Origin: a virus
Virus record (IMG/VR): IMGVR_UViG_3300010883_000667
Coordinates: 1 to 20,447 of that record
Reading direction: 5' to 3' (one strand)
Length of the DNA: 20,447 nucleotides
The notes under the pieces: generated by a model
Databases searched by the model: none
The model's input: the letters and a program-made list of their open reading frames with translations, nothing else
Told to the model about the DNA's origin: nothing
Translations under genes and position numbers: made by a program
In this document: positions 12,300 to 20,405 of the stretch, piece by piece
Position numbering within the stretch: position 1 is the first letter of the stretch
Layout of the letters: each line of letters begins with the position of its first letter

Positions 12300-13403
12300 A
12301 TGTCGTCACAGATCACTGAGGTTAATCCAGAGGTGCAAGCGGGCTTTGAGCGGTTTTTAGACCAATCAGAAGTCCCTGTGGCTACAGAAAATTCAAGTGA
12401 TTCAGAATCACAGGATAGTGCTCCCGCGGAAGTCGAGCCGAACCGGGAAGAAGCTCGCCTAGAAGATCAGGAGTCAGGGCCGGAGCCAGTATCAGCCCAG
12501 GCTGAAGACGAGCTCGCCCCAGAAGGGGATGAAAGCGCCGAGGGCGCGGACGAGCAAGCCGCGGCGGCCCCCGAGAGTGGCGACAACGATGTGATAGATA
12601 CGGTGGCTGATCTGGCTGCCTCATTCGAGATCGAAGAAAACGAGTTTCTCGAACACCTCCAAATCGCGGGCAGGGATGGTGAGGAATCGGTCTCTCTTTC
12701 GACGATGGTCGATCACTACCGCAATGCCCCTGCTGAAACCGAGGCTGCTCGTACCGAGATAGAAACGGAGCGCACCAATCTACGCGCATCGTCTGATCAA
12801 TTCCTGACGCGTCTACAGGACGTCACCGCGCGAATCGTCGCTCGCGTCGATCAGCAGCGCGAACCCGATGGTGGCTGGGAGAAATTGCGGGCATCAAACC
12901 CCGCTGAGTACATTCGGCTGCGCGAGCTGGAGCAGAGTGATCGCGCTCAGGCTTCGGAAGCGATCGGACTTATGCGCGAGGAGACGGATCGACGCAGCAA
13001 AGAGGACGACGCGAAATACGATGTCTACGTGCGCGAGGAAGCAAACAAGACTTTCCGCTTGCGGCCAGAATGGAAGACCCCTGCGGTCGCCAAGGCTGCG
13101 CACGACGACATCAATTCCTATTTGACTAACCACGGGTTTGAACAAGAGCAGATTGATCAACTCGTCGATGCCAATTCAATCATTTGCGTCTGGAAGGCTG
13201 CCCAGTACGACAAGCAACAGGCTGCAAAGCCTGGGGTACGAAAGCGTCTGAGCAAGCTACCGAGGAAACACCTCCGGACTACCGCTCGTGACGAAACTGT
13301 GCGGAACGTCGCACGCGATAAGCAACGTAAAGATGTCTCCGACAAGTTCCGGCAATCGGGCAAGATCGAAGATGCACTGGCGTTGTTTGGGGAGCATGTG
13401 TAA
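12300..13403 (+). CDS. Scaffold protein
   Basis: GGGGAGG lies 6 nt before the ATG at 12300 (a TTG directly in front is less likely). The 367-aa protein has an acidic, disordered N-terminal third (Glu/Ala/Pro/Ser-rich, to about residue 95), a central helical domain (VADLAASFEIEENEFLEHL), a long coiled coil (about 145-240) and a basic C-terminal region (RKRLSKLPRKHLRTTARDE). This profile and the position immediately before the capsid gene are what is expected of an internal scaffold that directs prohead assembly and then leaves. Sequence identity to any named scaffold is not evident by eye. The stop overlaps the capsid ATG (TAATG). Confidence 0.8.
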   Translation: MSSQITEVNPEVQAGFERFLDQSEVPVATENSSDSESQDSAPAEVEPNREEARLEDQESGPEPVSAQAEDELAPEGDESAEGADEQAAAAPESGDNDVIDTVADLAASFEIEENEFLEHLQIAGRDGEESVSLSTMVDHYRNAPAETEAARTEIETERTNLRASSDQFLTRLQDVTARIVARVDQQREPDGGWEKLRASNPAEYIRLRELEQSDRAQASEAIGLMREETDRRSKEDDAKYDVYVREEANKTFRLRPEWKTPAVAKAAHDDINSYLTNHGFEQEQIDQLVDANSIICVWKAAQYDKQQAAKPGVRKRLSKLPRKHLRTTARDETVRNVARDKQRKDVSDKFRQSGKIEDALALFGEHV

Positions 13404-14437
13404 TGGCTGGGGCAACCTACGCGAATACAGAAAACACGGTGGACGACGGAACTCCGGATAGTCAACGTGAAGACTTGATCGATCTCATCTACAACCTGAG
13501 CCCGACCGAAACGCCTTTTATGATGATGGCGGGCCGCGGCTCTTGTTCGGCGGTCAAGCATGAGTGGCAGATGGATCGCCTAGATGTGGCGGCGGACAAC
13601 GCGCAGATCGAAGGTCTGAAGATCGATAACGCTGACATCGAAGAGTATGATGCCACCGTTCGCGTTGCGAACTACACGCAGATCTGGCAGAAGAGCATCT
13701 CGATCACCGGAACGATGGAAGTTGTAAACAAGGCCGGGAGAAATTCCGAGCTCTCGTATCAACTTGCGAAGAGGGCAAAAGAACTAAAGCGCGATATGGA
13801 ACATACGTTTGTGGGACAGGGGACGGTCGGCAACATGGCGAGCGTTGCTGGTGCCACTCGTCGTTCCGCAGCGGTACAGGCTCAGTTCCATGCCAACTGG
13901 ACAACCACGGGCGTTGCGCTTGAGGGTGTCAATATCAGTCGCGGACCAGGTTCGGGCACTGCCGGTGCCGATGGTGGATTCGTCGAAGCGACGGATCTGT
14001 TTGTCGCACCGACCGACGCCAACGCGCTTCGCCCCCTACTTGAGAGCGATCTCAAGAGTGTGATTCAGGGTGCATGGACGAACGGAGGCGATCCGACGCT
14101 GGTGATGGTGGGTCCGTTTAACAAGACCCAAATCTCGACGTTCACTGGCAACAGCACGCGGTTTGATCGTGGCGAGGACAAGCGTCTCGTCTCGGCGATC
14201 GACGTGTACGTCAGCGATTTCGGAGAACACAAGGTGATTCCGAATCGTTTCCAGCGTGAGCGAGACGTTCTTGTCCTTACGCCGGAATTGTTCACGGTCT
14301 GTTACCTGCGACCGTTCCGGCAGCACGCACTCAGCAAGATTGGTGACTCGGAAGAGCGTACGCTAATGGCGGAAGCGACTCTGAAGATGTCGAACAACGC
14401 TGGTTCGGGCATCGTCGCGGACTGCACCACTTCGTAA
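13403..14437 (+). CDS. Major capsid protein, SU10/DUF5309-like
   Basis: The 344-aa protein opens with 'REDLIDLIYNLSPTETPFMM' and 'GRGSCSAVKHEWQMDRLD', the signature of the SU10-type major capsid family (HK97 fold): N-arm, then 'SPTETPF' and 'HEWQ.D.L'. The axial and peripheral domains follow (YTQIWQKSISITGTMEVVNK; LVMVGPFNKTQISTF; DVYVSDFGEHKVIPNRF). The C-terminus 'ALSKIGDSEERTLMAEATLKM' fits the last strand region. It would form the capsid shell on the scaffold. The stop is followed by a strong stem-loop at 14449-14477. Confidence 0.9.
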   Translation: MAGATYANTENTVDDGTPDSQREDLIDLIYNLSPTETPFMMMAGRGSCSAVKHEWQMDRLDVAADNAQIEGLKIDNADIEEYDATVRVANYTQIWQKSISITGTMEVVNKAGRNSELSYQLAKRAKELKRDMEHTFVGQGTVGNMASVAGATRRSAAVQAQFHANWTTTGVALEGVNISRGPGSGTAGADGGFVEATDLFVAPTDANALRPLLESDLKSVIQGAWTNGGDPTLVMVGPFNKTQISTFTGNSTRFDRGEDKRLVSAIDVYVSDFGEHKVIPNRFQRERDVLVLTPELFTVCYLRPFRQHALSKIGDSEERTLMAEATLKMSNNAGSGIVADCTTS

Positions 14438-14448
14438 GCCTCAAACTG

Positions 14449-14477
14449 GGGCGACTCGTCGAAGTGGCGAGTCGCCC
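14449..14477 (+). terminator. 10-bp stem-loop after the capsid gene
   Basis: GGGCGACTCG (14449-14458) and CGAGTCGCCC (14468-14477) form a perfect 10-bp stem with a 9-nt loop, starting 11 nt after the capsid stop. No U-run follows (TACCCTTACGG), so it may be a leaky terminator or an mRNA-stabilising hairpin that raises capsid transcript over downstream genes. Confidence 0.55.
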
Positions 14478-14498
14478 TACCCTTACGGGGGGAGTCAC

Positions 14499-14870
14499 AT
14501 GGCTATCAATCTGACTGATTTTTACATGCACGCAGTCGAAGAATTAGACTGGGCTACTAATTCCAGCACGGACGTTCTTATAGTTCCGACTGCCTGTCGT
14601 CTGAAGTCGATACATATAGGTCTTTTTTCAGCACTAGACTCTGCCGTTACGGTCACTTCGTTTAGACGACCTGCCGGTGGTGCGTTCGTTTCTTTTCAAT
14701 TTGTGATTCCAGTAATGCCTTTAGGTTATTACGAGCTCGACTGCGACACGGTACTCGGGGCGGAACTTCAAATGGAAGCGGGAGATCAATTCTTTATGCA
14801 GCGATCGAGTGCCGCTACCACTTGCAATGGGACTTTTACTGCTCAGTTCAGACAAGACAGGAGTCGATGA
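14499..14870 (+). CDS. Beta-rich virion protein, decoration candidate (pair 1, copy 1)
   Basis: GGGGGGAG lies 5 nt before the ATG. The 123-aa protein is rich in strands (TDVLIVPTACRLKSIHIGLF, SAVTVTSFRRPAGG, FVSFQFVIPVMPLGY) with no helix or membrane segment. It shares a pattern with the next gene: 'TN....D.LIVP..C.L...', a strand block, then a late 'A...L....G..' segment, so the two look like tandem duplicates. Position directly after the capsid gene suggests a head decoration or head-fibre protein; this is inference. Confidence 0.6.
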   Translation: MAINLTDFYMHAVEELDWATNSSTDVLIVPTACRLKSIHIGLFSALDSAVTVTSFRRPAGGAFVSFQFVIPVMPLGYYELDCDTVLGAELQMEAGDQFFMQRSSAATTCNGTFTAQFRQDRSR

Positions 14871-14871
14871 A

Positions 14872-15225
14872 ATGGCAAGCTCAATGAATGATATGTTTTT
14901 CCCTGCCGGTACGTGCTCGATACAAACTAATGCCCAACAATTCGACCGGCTAGTGGTGCCAGAAGACTGCGAGCTTGTCGGGTTTTGGCTGAACCTTTCC
15001 GGCGCGGGTGATGCGATGACCACATTCGACCTAATGGTGAACAACGCCCTTTCGTCCCCCGTTGTTAAATACAGAACCCCCGCATCCTATCCGTCAATTA
15101 CCGGGATCTACATAGGGGCGGACAAGCGATTGGAGCTAGCGCAAGGGACGGTAATCTCGTTGAGGAGTGACGGGAATCAAGTCGCAGCGGTAATTGGTTA
15201 CGCCTCGTATGTACTGAGGCGTTAG
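14872..15225 (+). CDS. Beta-rich virion protein, decoration candidate (pair 1, copy 2)
   Basis: The ATG at 14872 has AGGAG about 9 nt upstream and lies just after the preceding stop; the longer open frame starting at 14809 lies inside the previous gene and is rejected. The 117-aa protein has 'QTNAQQFDRLVVPEDCELVGF', which aligns by eye with 'ATNSSTDVLIVPTACRLKSI' of the previous protein, then strands DAMTTFDLMVNNALSSPVV and ITGIYIGADKRLELAQGTVI. Likely the same all-beta fold and a virion surface role. No enzymatic motif. Confidence 0.6.
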   Translation: MASSMNDMFFPAGTCSIQTNAQQFDRLVVPEDCELVGFWLNLSGAGDAMTTFDLMVNNALSSPVVKYRTPASYPSITGIYIGADKRLELAQGTVISLRSDGNQVAAVIGYASYVLRR

Positions 15226-15227
15226 AC

Positions 15228-15863
15228 GTGGCGGATCGGGGCATGTTCTTTCGTGGAGTTTTGTCTGCCATCAGCATGTCTGGTGACTCCACGGCAATCA
15301 GTCTTACGGGCGGGAACCAAACGGGAGCGATCCCTACGCTAGAAAGCGGAAAACTCCCGCAGTACCTGCGCCTTTCGTTCGCGGATAATGCTGCGTTCTT
15401 TACCGGAATCGGCACGGCAACCGCTACAAGCGGCATCATGCTGGGCACTGATAATTCGGTGATCTACAAGGTTCCGGCGGGTCACACTCACTTCGCAGCA
15501 ACAACGCTGGCTGGAACCCTGAATAATCAAAGCATCACCCCGCTTGCCGCGGTGACAGAACTTCCAGCAGCGCTTTCGATTGCAGGGGATGGTCTGACTG
15601 CCAGCGTGACCAGTGCCGCAACAACAGCGCTGGCGATCCCGACCACTTCGAGCGGTAAAAAAGCGAAGTACGTTATTGTCCAAGGTCATAACGCGTGCTT
15701 ATTTCGGCCCGGATCGTCGGGCGATGACATTCACAGTTCACTGACCGGGGCGCGCATCAGGCAATCAGTCGATATCGTGAACGTGTCCGGATATTCCCAC
15801 ATGTTGTTTTGCAAGCAGGGTGCCGGGTCTGCGGTCATCTACATGTCACCTCTGGAGGGTTGA
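15228..15863 (+). CDS. Two-domain beta-rich virion protein with internal duplication
   Basis: A GTG start with GAGG about 9 nt upstream, two nt after the previous stop; an ATG five codons in is an alternative. The 211-aa protein contains the same domain twice: 'AIPTLESGK' at 34-42 recurs as 'AIPTTSSGK' at 136-144, and 'GHTHF..' at 85-89 with '..ITPL' recurs as 'GYSHM' at 188-192 with 'YMSPLEG' at the end, a period of about 102 residues. The next gene carries a third copy. All-beta, low charge, no signal peptide: probably a head-decoration or head-fibre protein. Function is inferred from context. Confidence 0.65.
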   Translation: MADRGMFFRGVLSAISMSGDSTAISLTGGNQTGAIPTLESGKLPQYLRLSFADNAAFFTGIGTATATSGIMLGTDNSVIYKVPAGHTHFAATTLAGTLNNQSITPLAAVTELPAALSIAGDGLTASVTSAATTALAIPTTSSGKKAKYVIVQGHNACLFRPGSSGDDIHSSLTGARIRQSVDIVNVSGYSHMLFCKQGAGSAVIYMSPLEG

Positions 15864-15864
15864 A

Positions 15865-16215
15865 ATGTCTTTGGGAATTTCTCTTGGGACCAATGCGGTA
15901 ATTACAGCGACGGGAGGCGCGGGCGTGAGCAGCGCAGCCATCGCAATCCCAAACAACAGCGCTGGGGTCAGGCCGGAAATGGTCTATCTCGCAGCCACTG
16001 GCGATTGCCAGTTCTTGCCTGCGATGGACATCGATGATCCTCCGACCGGAACGAACATCGAAACCATCGCTGGCGCTACCGCGGTTTCTGTCACGACCGG
16101 CGCTTTTCTTGACGCTGATCAGCCACTGATCATTCGTACCCGTGGATTCTCACACTTCTACTTTTTGGGAATAGCCGGAAGCGTATCGGTCTACATGTCC
16201 GCACTGGAGGGGTGA
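15865..16215 (+). CDS. Beta-rich virion protein, third copy of the tandem domain
   Basis: GGAGGG lies 7 nt before the ATG; a longer frame from 15820 lies inside the previous gene. The 116-aa protein repeats the domain of its neighbour: 'AIAIPNNSAG' near residue 25 and a C-terminus 'GFSHFYFLGIAGSVSVYMSA' then LEG, against 'GYSHMLFCKQGAGSAVIYMS' then PLEG next door. It carries an extra segment of about 15 residues between the two motifs compared with both domains of the neighbour. Likely a virion surface protein that arose by tandem duplication; possibly forms mixed multimers with its neighbour. Confidence 0.65.
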   Translation: MSLGISLGTNAVITATGGAGVSSAAIAIPNNSAGVRPEMVYLAATGDCQFLPAMDIDDPPTGTNIETIAGATAVSVTTGAFLDADQPLIIRTRGFSHFYFLGIAGSVSVYMSALEG

Positions 16216-16640
16216 TGTCTGATTCTATGGTTCGGGGCAATCTGGGGCACGGCAGGAAAGTACGAAAAAAGAGCGGCGCTTTAGCCGAAATGTCAAAATT
16301 TGAACCGGTTGACGTTCACTATTACGACGACGTGAACAAGACGCGTACGGTAGAAACCATTCACGACGTTACTGCGATTTTGGAAAACAACAAAGAACAG
16401 CGTTTGTCGGGTCACGATGGCTACTCCCCATCCAGAGAGCTCCGCAAAGTGGCATCGATTCCGCTGGGCGCGGTGAATCAGTTGTATCAAATGGGGATCG
16501 ACGTGATGAAGGACGAGGATTGGCCGAAGGTGGCTGCGCTGCTCGACTCAAAGGATTACGAGGCATGGCGCACTTCCAATGGTGTGATCTCGTCGAAGGC
16601 TTACCGAACGCACTTCACTCTCGGGAAACAACAGGGTTGA
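16215..16640 (+). CDS. Hypothetical head-tail region protein, 141 aa
   Basis: The ATG overlaps the previous stop by one base; GGAGGGG is just upstream (a GTG directly in front is an alternative). After a basic N-terminus (GHGRKVRKKSG), the protein has 'VDVHYYDDVNKTRTVETIHD' and 'VTAILENNKEQ', then 'SRELRKVASIPLGAVNQLYQ' and 'GIDVMKDEDWPKVAALLDSKD'. The 'I.DV..ILE.NK.......GYS.SRE.R.VASIPL' pattern recurs in podovirus genomes just before the adaptor gene. The function is not established; a head-completion or DNA-stabilising role would fit its place. Confidence 0.65.
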   Translation: MSDSMVRGNLGHGRKVRKKSGALAEMSKFEPVDVHYYDDVNKTRTVETIHDVTAILENNKEQRLSGHDGYSPSRELRKVASIPLGAVNQLYQMGIDVMKDEDWPKVAALLDSKDYEAWRTSNGVISSKAYRTHFTLGKQQG

Positions 16641-16641
16641 T

Positions 16642-17268
16642 ATGCCATTTCGAGGATACGACGAACTAGTTGAAACGGTTGGCGACTGGTTGGCTCGTGG
16701 CGATCTAAGTCCCCAGATCAAAGACTTCATTTGGATTGCAGAGTGCGATCTCCAGCGACAGATTCGTTTTCGAATGCTTGACAAGACCTTCTCAGGGGTA
16801 TCGGTGGCAGGCCAGAACTACATCGATCTGCCGAATGACTACGCGGAAGGTGGGTTTTTGAACTGGACAAGCAACCGGTCACTGCCCAGCATCGAAGTTG
16901 TTTCTTACGACATCACTGCCGGACATCAGCGGGACGCTTCGGGGGATGCCTCGGTCGGAACCATTCACGGTGACAGGCTCTTGATTGGTCGGGCACCAGG
17001 CGAGGTGGAGTACGATTTGTTCTATAAGGCTGGCGTCGAGCATCTAGGTGGTGAGATCCAGACCAATCATATTTTGCAGGAATACCCCGATTGCCTGCTT
17101 TTTGGTGCGCTGACGGTGGCTTCTCCGTATCTAGGCGCAGATGAGAGAATCGGGACTTGGGCGAATATGTACGACAACGCAAAAGAAGAGACACGCATGG
17201 CCGAATGGCGCGGTCGTAGCGGACACGGTGTTTTACGAATGCGTTCTGATGTGTCACATCTAAGGTGA
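16642..17268 (+). CDS. Head-to-tail adaptor protein
   Basis: The 208-aa protein starts 'FRGYDELVETVGDWLARGDL' followed by 'SPQIKDFIWIAECDLQRQIR', the N-terminal pattern of phage adaptor proteins that bind below the portal ('Y..L...V..WL.R.DL...I..FI..AE..l.R.lR'). Mid-region strands (VAGQNYIDLPNDYAEG, LLIGRAPGEVEYDLFYKAGV) and a late helix (PYLGADERIGTWANMYDNAK) fit the family. It would form a ring connecting the portal to the tail nozzle. The next gene encodes the nozzle, which supports the call. Confidence 0.8.
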   Translation: MPFRGYDELVETVGDWLARGDLSPQIKDFIWIAECDLQRQIRFRMLDKTFSGVSVAGQNYIDLPNDYAEGGFLNWTSNRSLPSIEVVSYDITAGHQRDASGDASVGTIHGDRLLIGRAPGEVEYDLFYKAGVEHLGGEIQTNHILQEYPDCLLFGALTVASPYLGADERIGTWANMYDNAKEETRMAEWRGRSGHGVLRMRSDVSHLR

Positions 17269-17275
17269 GGTTCTT

Positions 17276-18862
17276 GTGGGACAACCGTTACGAGTGCCGT
17301 TCGGCGATTACAAACCTGATCTCGCGAGGTTGGCGAACGACGGACTAGCTATAGCTAAAAACACCGTACCCATCACGGGCGGGTATGATGGAGTCAACTC
17401 GCTTGCGGACGTCTCCAACTTCACGGCGCTCTCGTCCCGCGCTCGAGGCGCGGCTTCTGGCATCGATCCCGCTGGCAACCCATTCAATTTCGTCGGCACC
17501 GACACCAAGCTCTATCGACTGCAAGAGGCTACCGATGACGTAACTCGGATTCTCGGTGGCGCGTACAACACAGGTGGTCAGGGGTACTGGGAGTTCGGTT
17601 TTTTTTCGAAGACGATTATTGCAGTGAATGGATCTGATCGTCCTCAGTATTTCACCCTTGACGATTCGACTGAGTTCAAGCCGCTCGGGAACCCCGGTCT
17701 AACAAATACAACCGCCCCCACAGCGAAGCACATTGGCGTGATCGGTACGTTTGTCGTTCTCGGAAACACCGCAAATGACCCATCGGAGGTGCATTGGTCC
17801 GCTGTGAATGATCCGTTCAACTGGCCCACTCCCGGAACTGAGGTTGCGGTTACGGTGCAGAGCGACAGACAGGCATTGTTCGGTCCCGGTGGCTCGGTGC
17901 AGCGAGTGGTCAGCGGTGCTGAAGTGGGTGCTATTTTCCAAGAGAGAGCGATTTGGCGAGCGGAATATCGCGGTGGAGATGTGGTTTTCGAACTCAGCCG
18001 CGTCGAGCCAGAGCGCGGTTTGCTGATCCCCGCGATTGCCATTCCGTTCGGTCGCCAAGTATTTTACCTTGCCGAAGATGGATTTTATCTCTTCGACTAT
18101 ACGTCAAGCACCCCTATTGGCCGAGGCATCATCGACAGCACTTTCTTGGCTGATATTGATACTTCGCTATTTCATCGGGTGTCTGCTTCTGCTGATCCTG
18201 ATAATCAGCGTATCTGGATTCTGTATCCTGGTAGCGGTCACGACATCGCGGGAACGCCTAACAAGTTCCTTGTTTACGATTGGGGACTGAACCGATGGTC
18301 GCACGGTGAGATCACTGCAGAGTGGTTGACCCAGAGCGTTCATTCCGCGGTGACGCTTGATCTACCGGTGACGGGTGGTGGCAATCCGACACTTGTGACA
18401 GATCCGGACGCAACGATTGATAGCGCTGAGTTTCCTGATGGTGGCGTGGACGGTGTAAGCATCACTACATCGCTGCCTCTGGCGTCGTTTGACGATCGAG
18501 TTGCGGCCCCCGGAGCATTGTCACTCGGGGCGTATTCGACTGCCCACACATTGCAGCAATTCACGGGATCGAGGCTCAATGCGACTCTGCAAACGGGGAG
18601 GCGAGAACTCATCCCAGGTTCACGGGCAATGGTCACTGGCGCGCGTGTAATGGTCGATGCAATAGATCCCACTGTGTCGGTCTCTGGCGTGGGGCGTGCG
18701 AATGAGACGGATTCGTTCACTATCGCTACACGCATTGATAATGACGGAGATGCACCGTTGCGCAAGGACGGTCGGTTCCACACTTTCAAGTTGAATCTGG
18801 GCTCTGGCTTTAATGACGCGATGTTCATGGATGTCCAATTTCAACGGAGCGGCTCAAGATAA
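17276..18862 (+). CDS. Tail nozzle / tail-stabilisation protein
   Basis: A GTG start with GGTGAGG about 5 nt upstream gives 528 aa. The N-terminus (LRVPFGDYKPDLARLANDGL) and 'AKNTVPITGGYDGVNSLAD' are typical of podovirus nozzle proteins, followed by beta-propeller-like repeats: 'LYRLQEATDDVTRILGG', 'YWEFGFFSKTIIAVNGSDRP', 'VIGTFVVLGNTAN..SEVHWS', 'VFYLAEDGFYLFD' and 'KFLVYDWGLNRWS'. It would assemble a hexameric nozzle below the adaptor and control genome exit. No tape measure or tube gene lies around it, consistent with a short tail. Stop and next start overlap (TAATG). Confidence 0.8.
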   Translation: MGQPLRVPFGDYKPDLARLANDGLAIAKNTVPITGGYDGVNSLADVSNFTALSSRARGAASGIDPAGNPFNFVGTDTKLYRLQEATDDVTRILGGAYNTGGQGYWEFGFFSKTIIAVNGSDRPQYFTLDDSTEFKPLGNPGLTNTTAPTAKHIGVIGTFVVLGNTANDPSEVHWSAVNDPFNWPTPGTEVAVTVQSDRQALFGPGGSVQRVVSGAEVGAIFQERAIWRAEYRGGDVVFELSRVEPERGLLIPAIAIPFGRQVFYLAEDGFYLFDYTSSTPIGRGIIDSTFLADIDTSLFHRVSASADPDNQRIWILYPGSGHDIAGTPNKFLVYDWGLNRWSHGEITAEWLTQSVHSAVTLDLPVTGGGNPTLVTDPDATIDSAEFPDGGVDGVSITTSLPLASFDDRVAAPGALSLGAYSTAHTLQQFTGSRLNATLQTGRRELIPGSRAMVTGARVMVDAIDPTVSVSGVGRANETDSFTIATRIDNDGDAPLRKDGRFHTFKLNLGSGFNDAMFMDVQFQRSGSR

Positions 18863-19185
18863 TGGCGACGAAACCGGGAGCTCCGGAGTTCTGGAGCGAT
18901 CCGAAAGAACACATAAGGAAGGTGGCGCAGGTAGCCAACCAACTGCAGAAAGGTCAGGGAAACAGTTCATTCAAGGTCTCGCTGGCAGCTAATGAGGCGA
19001 CGACGACGGTATTGGTTTCATTCGCGAGGGGAGATCAGATAGCACTGTTCTCACCGCAAGATCAGGCTACTGCAGCAGCGATTGCATCCGGATTCATTTG
19101 GACGGTCGTAACAGACGGGAAAATCACGATTCATCATGACTCTACAATTAGTCAAAGAACCCTTGGCGTCTGCTTGTTTGGTTGA
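18862..19185 (+). CDS. Hypothetical virion protein, 107 aa
   Basis: The ATG overlaps the nozzle stop by one base. Following a helical N-terminus (HIRKVAQVANQLQKGQGN) is a beta-rich block: 'FKVSLAANEATTTVLVS', 'GDQIALFSPQDQATAAA' and 'KITIHHDSTISQRTLG'. The pattern 'v.L.aN.atT.V........i.L.p....AA........v...kitI.H......R......G' is seen in small proteins next to podovirus tail genes. Probably a minor tail or head protein; function unknown. Its last 50 bases overlap the start of the next gene if that starts at 19136. Confidence 0.65.
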   Translation: MATKPGAPEFWSDPKEHIRKVAQVANQLQKGQGNSSFKVSLAANEATTTVLVSFARGDQIALFSPQDQATAAAIASGFIWTVVTDGKITIHHDSTISQRTLGVCLFG

Positions 19186-19588
19186 GTTTGCTTTGGTTCC
19201 GATCGAGGACATCCCCGATCTTTGGAATAGATGCAGCGAATTCCTCGATCCGGCCTTTGACTTCACAGCAAAACTAGACAATGCAGACGCGCAGGAGCTA
19301 TGCCTGCTCGGCGAAGCGCAGTTGTGGGTCATTTGGTCGTACGATCTCGGCATCCTCGGATCAGCGATTACAGAGATCACCAATTACACGAACGGGTACA
19401 AGGTGTTGACATTTCTCGCGTTTGGCGGGTCTGATGCGCTCGACTGGACCCGGAAATTCGTAGACGTTATCGAGCAGTTTGGTAGAGAAGAGCAATGCGA
19501 TGCGGTCGAAATGATCGGTCGCAAGGGATGGGGCAAAGTATTCCCTGACTATCCCCCCACATCGTGGAATTACACCAAGGAGTTGTAA
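19136..19588 (+). CDS. GNAT-acetyltransferase-like phage protein
   Basis: The body has the outline of GNAT-fold proteins found in phage late operons: 'AQLWVIWSYDLGILGSAITE' (strands around a bulge), 'YKVLTFLAFGGSDALDW' (strand plus helix), 'KFVDVIEQFGREEQCDAVEM' then 'IGRKGWGKVFPDY'. The Arg/Gln-x-x-Gly-x-Gly/Ala acetyl-CoA loop is not obvious, so activity is uncertain. An ATG at 19136 gives 150 aa with a 50-nt overlap but no SD; a TTG at 19193, eight nt after the previous stop, would give 131 aa starting at LVPIEDIPDLW, which may be the true start. The role in infection is unknown; it might modify a host or virion protein. Confidence 0.6.
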   Translation: MTLQLVKEPLASACLVEFALVPIEDIPDLWNRCSEFLDPAFDFTAKLDNADAQELCLLGEAQLWVIWSYDLGILGSAITEITNYTNGYKVLTFLAFGGSDALDWTRKFVDVIEQFGREEQCDAVEMIGRKGWGKVFPDYPPTSWNYTKEL

Positions 19589-19589
19589 G

Positions 19590-20405
19590 ATGAGTGGTGG
19601 CAGTAGCAAAAGTACGACTAGAAGTTCAAGCAATTCATCTTCATTTGGTCGTTCCAGTTCATCCACGGGTGTCTGGGGTGGTCAGTCGGGCGCACTCGAG
19701 CGGCTTTACGCAGGCGCGGAATCTAATCTTGGATCGCCTCACGAGTATGGCTCAGACCGATACGCGGGGATGTCCGGCGGCACGCGGGCCGCAATAGCCG
19801 GTTCGTTTAATGCCTACGGTCGCGGTGAAGCGAACGCGGACGCTGCGAGCCAGCAGTTCCAAAGCACAATGCGTGGCGACTACCTGAATCCTGAAAGCAA
19901 CCCTCACCTCCAGTCTCAGTTTGATGTCGGTGCGCGCGGGATTAAGCGGGAATACTTCGATGCAGTTCAGGGCCTTGGCAGCCGCATGGAAGGCGCGGGG
20001 CGTTCTGGCAGTGGTGCTGAGCAATTCCGAGGGCAGCGCAATCAAGAGAACCTCGCGACGGGTCTGGGCGACTTCGGGGCAAAACTCTACGGAGAAAACT
20101 ACGGGCGCGAGCGACAGCTTCAGGCGGGCATGACCGGCCAAGGCGGCCAGATCACGGGAGCGGGATGGTCGAACCTACAAGGGTTGTCGGCTCTCGGCGA
20201 TCGGGAGCAGATGGACAGGCAGGGACAACTAAGTGACCAAGTTCAACGATTTGAATTCGATAGGGATGCTCGGGCAAACAAACTCGGCGAGTTCCGGGAT
20301 CTGATCGGTGGTCCGGTAATGACATCAGAGGCGTCGTCGATAGAAAGCAGTCGCGCCAGCAGCAAGAGCAAAACGAAGAGCAAGAGCGCGCAGGGTGGGC
20401 TCTGA
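19590..20405 (+). CDS. Ser/Gly/Gln-rich virion protein, ejection-protein candidate
   Basis: AAGGAG lies 8 nt before the ATG. The 271-aa protein has a Ser-rich N-terminus (residues 1-28), a central part with 'YLNPESNPHLQSQFDVGARG', 'GAGRSGSGAEQFRGQRNQEN' and 'FGAKLYGENYGRERQLQAGM', and a Ser/Lys-rich tail (ASSKSKTKSKSAQGG). 'NP.L', 'GR.GSG', 'LY...Y..ER..Q' is a recurring pattern in podovirus proteins encoded after the nozzle and thought to be internal or ejected virion proteins. The final role is inference. The stop overlaps the next ATG by one base. Confidence 0.6.
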   Translation: MSGGSSKSTTRSSSNSSSFGRSSSSTGVWGGQSGALERLYAGAESNLGSPHEYGSDRYAGMSGGTRAAIAGSFNAYGRGEANADAASQQFQSTMRGDYLNPESNPHLQSQFDVGARGIKREYFDAVQGLGSRMEGAGRSGSGAEQFRGQRNQENLATGLGDFGAKLYGENYGRERQLQAGMTGQGGQITGAGWSNLQGLSALGDREQMDRQGQLSDQVQRFEFDRDARANKLGEFRDLIGGPVMTSEASSIESSRASSKSKTKSKSAQGGL

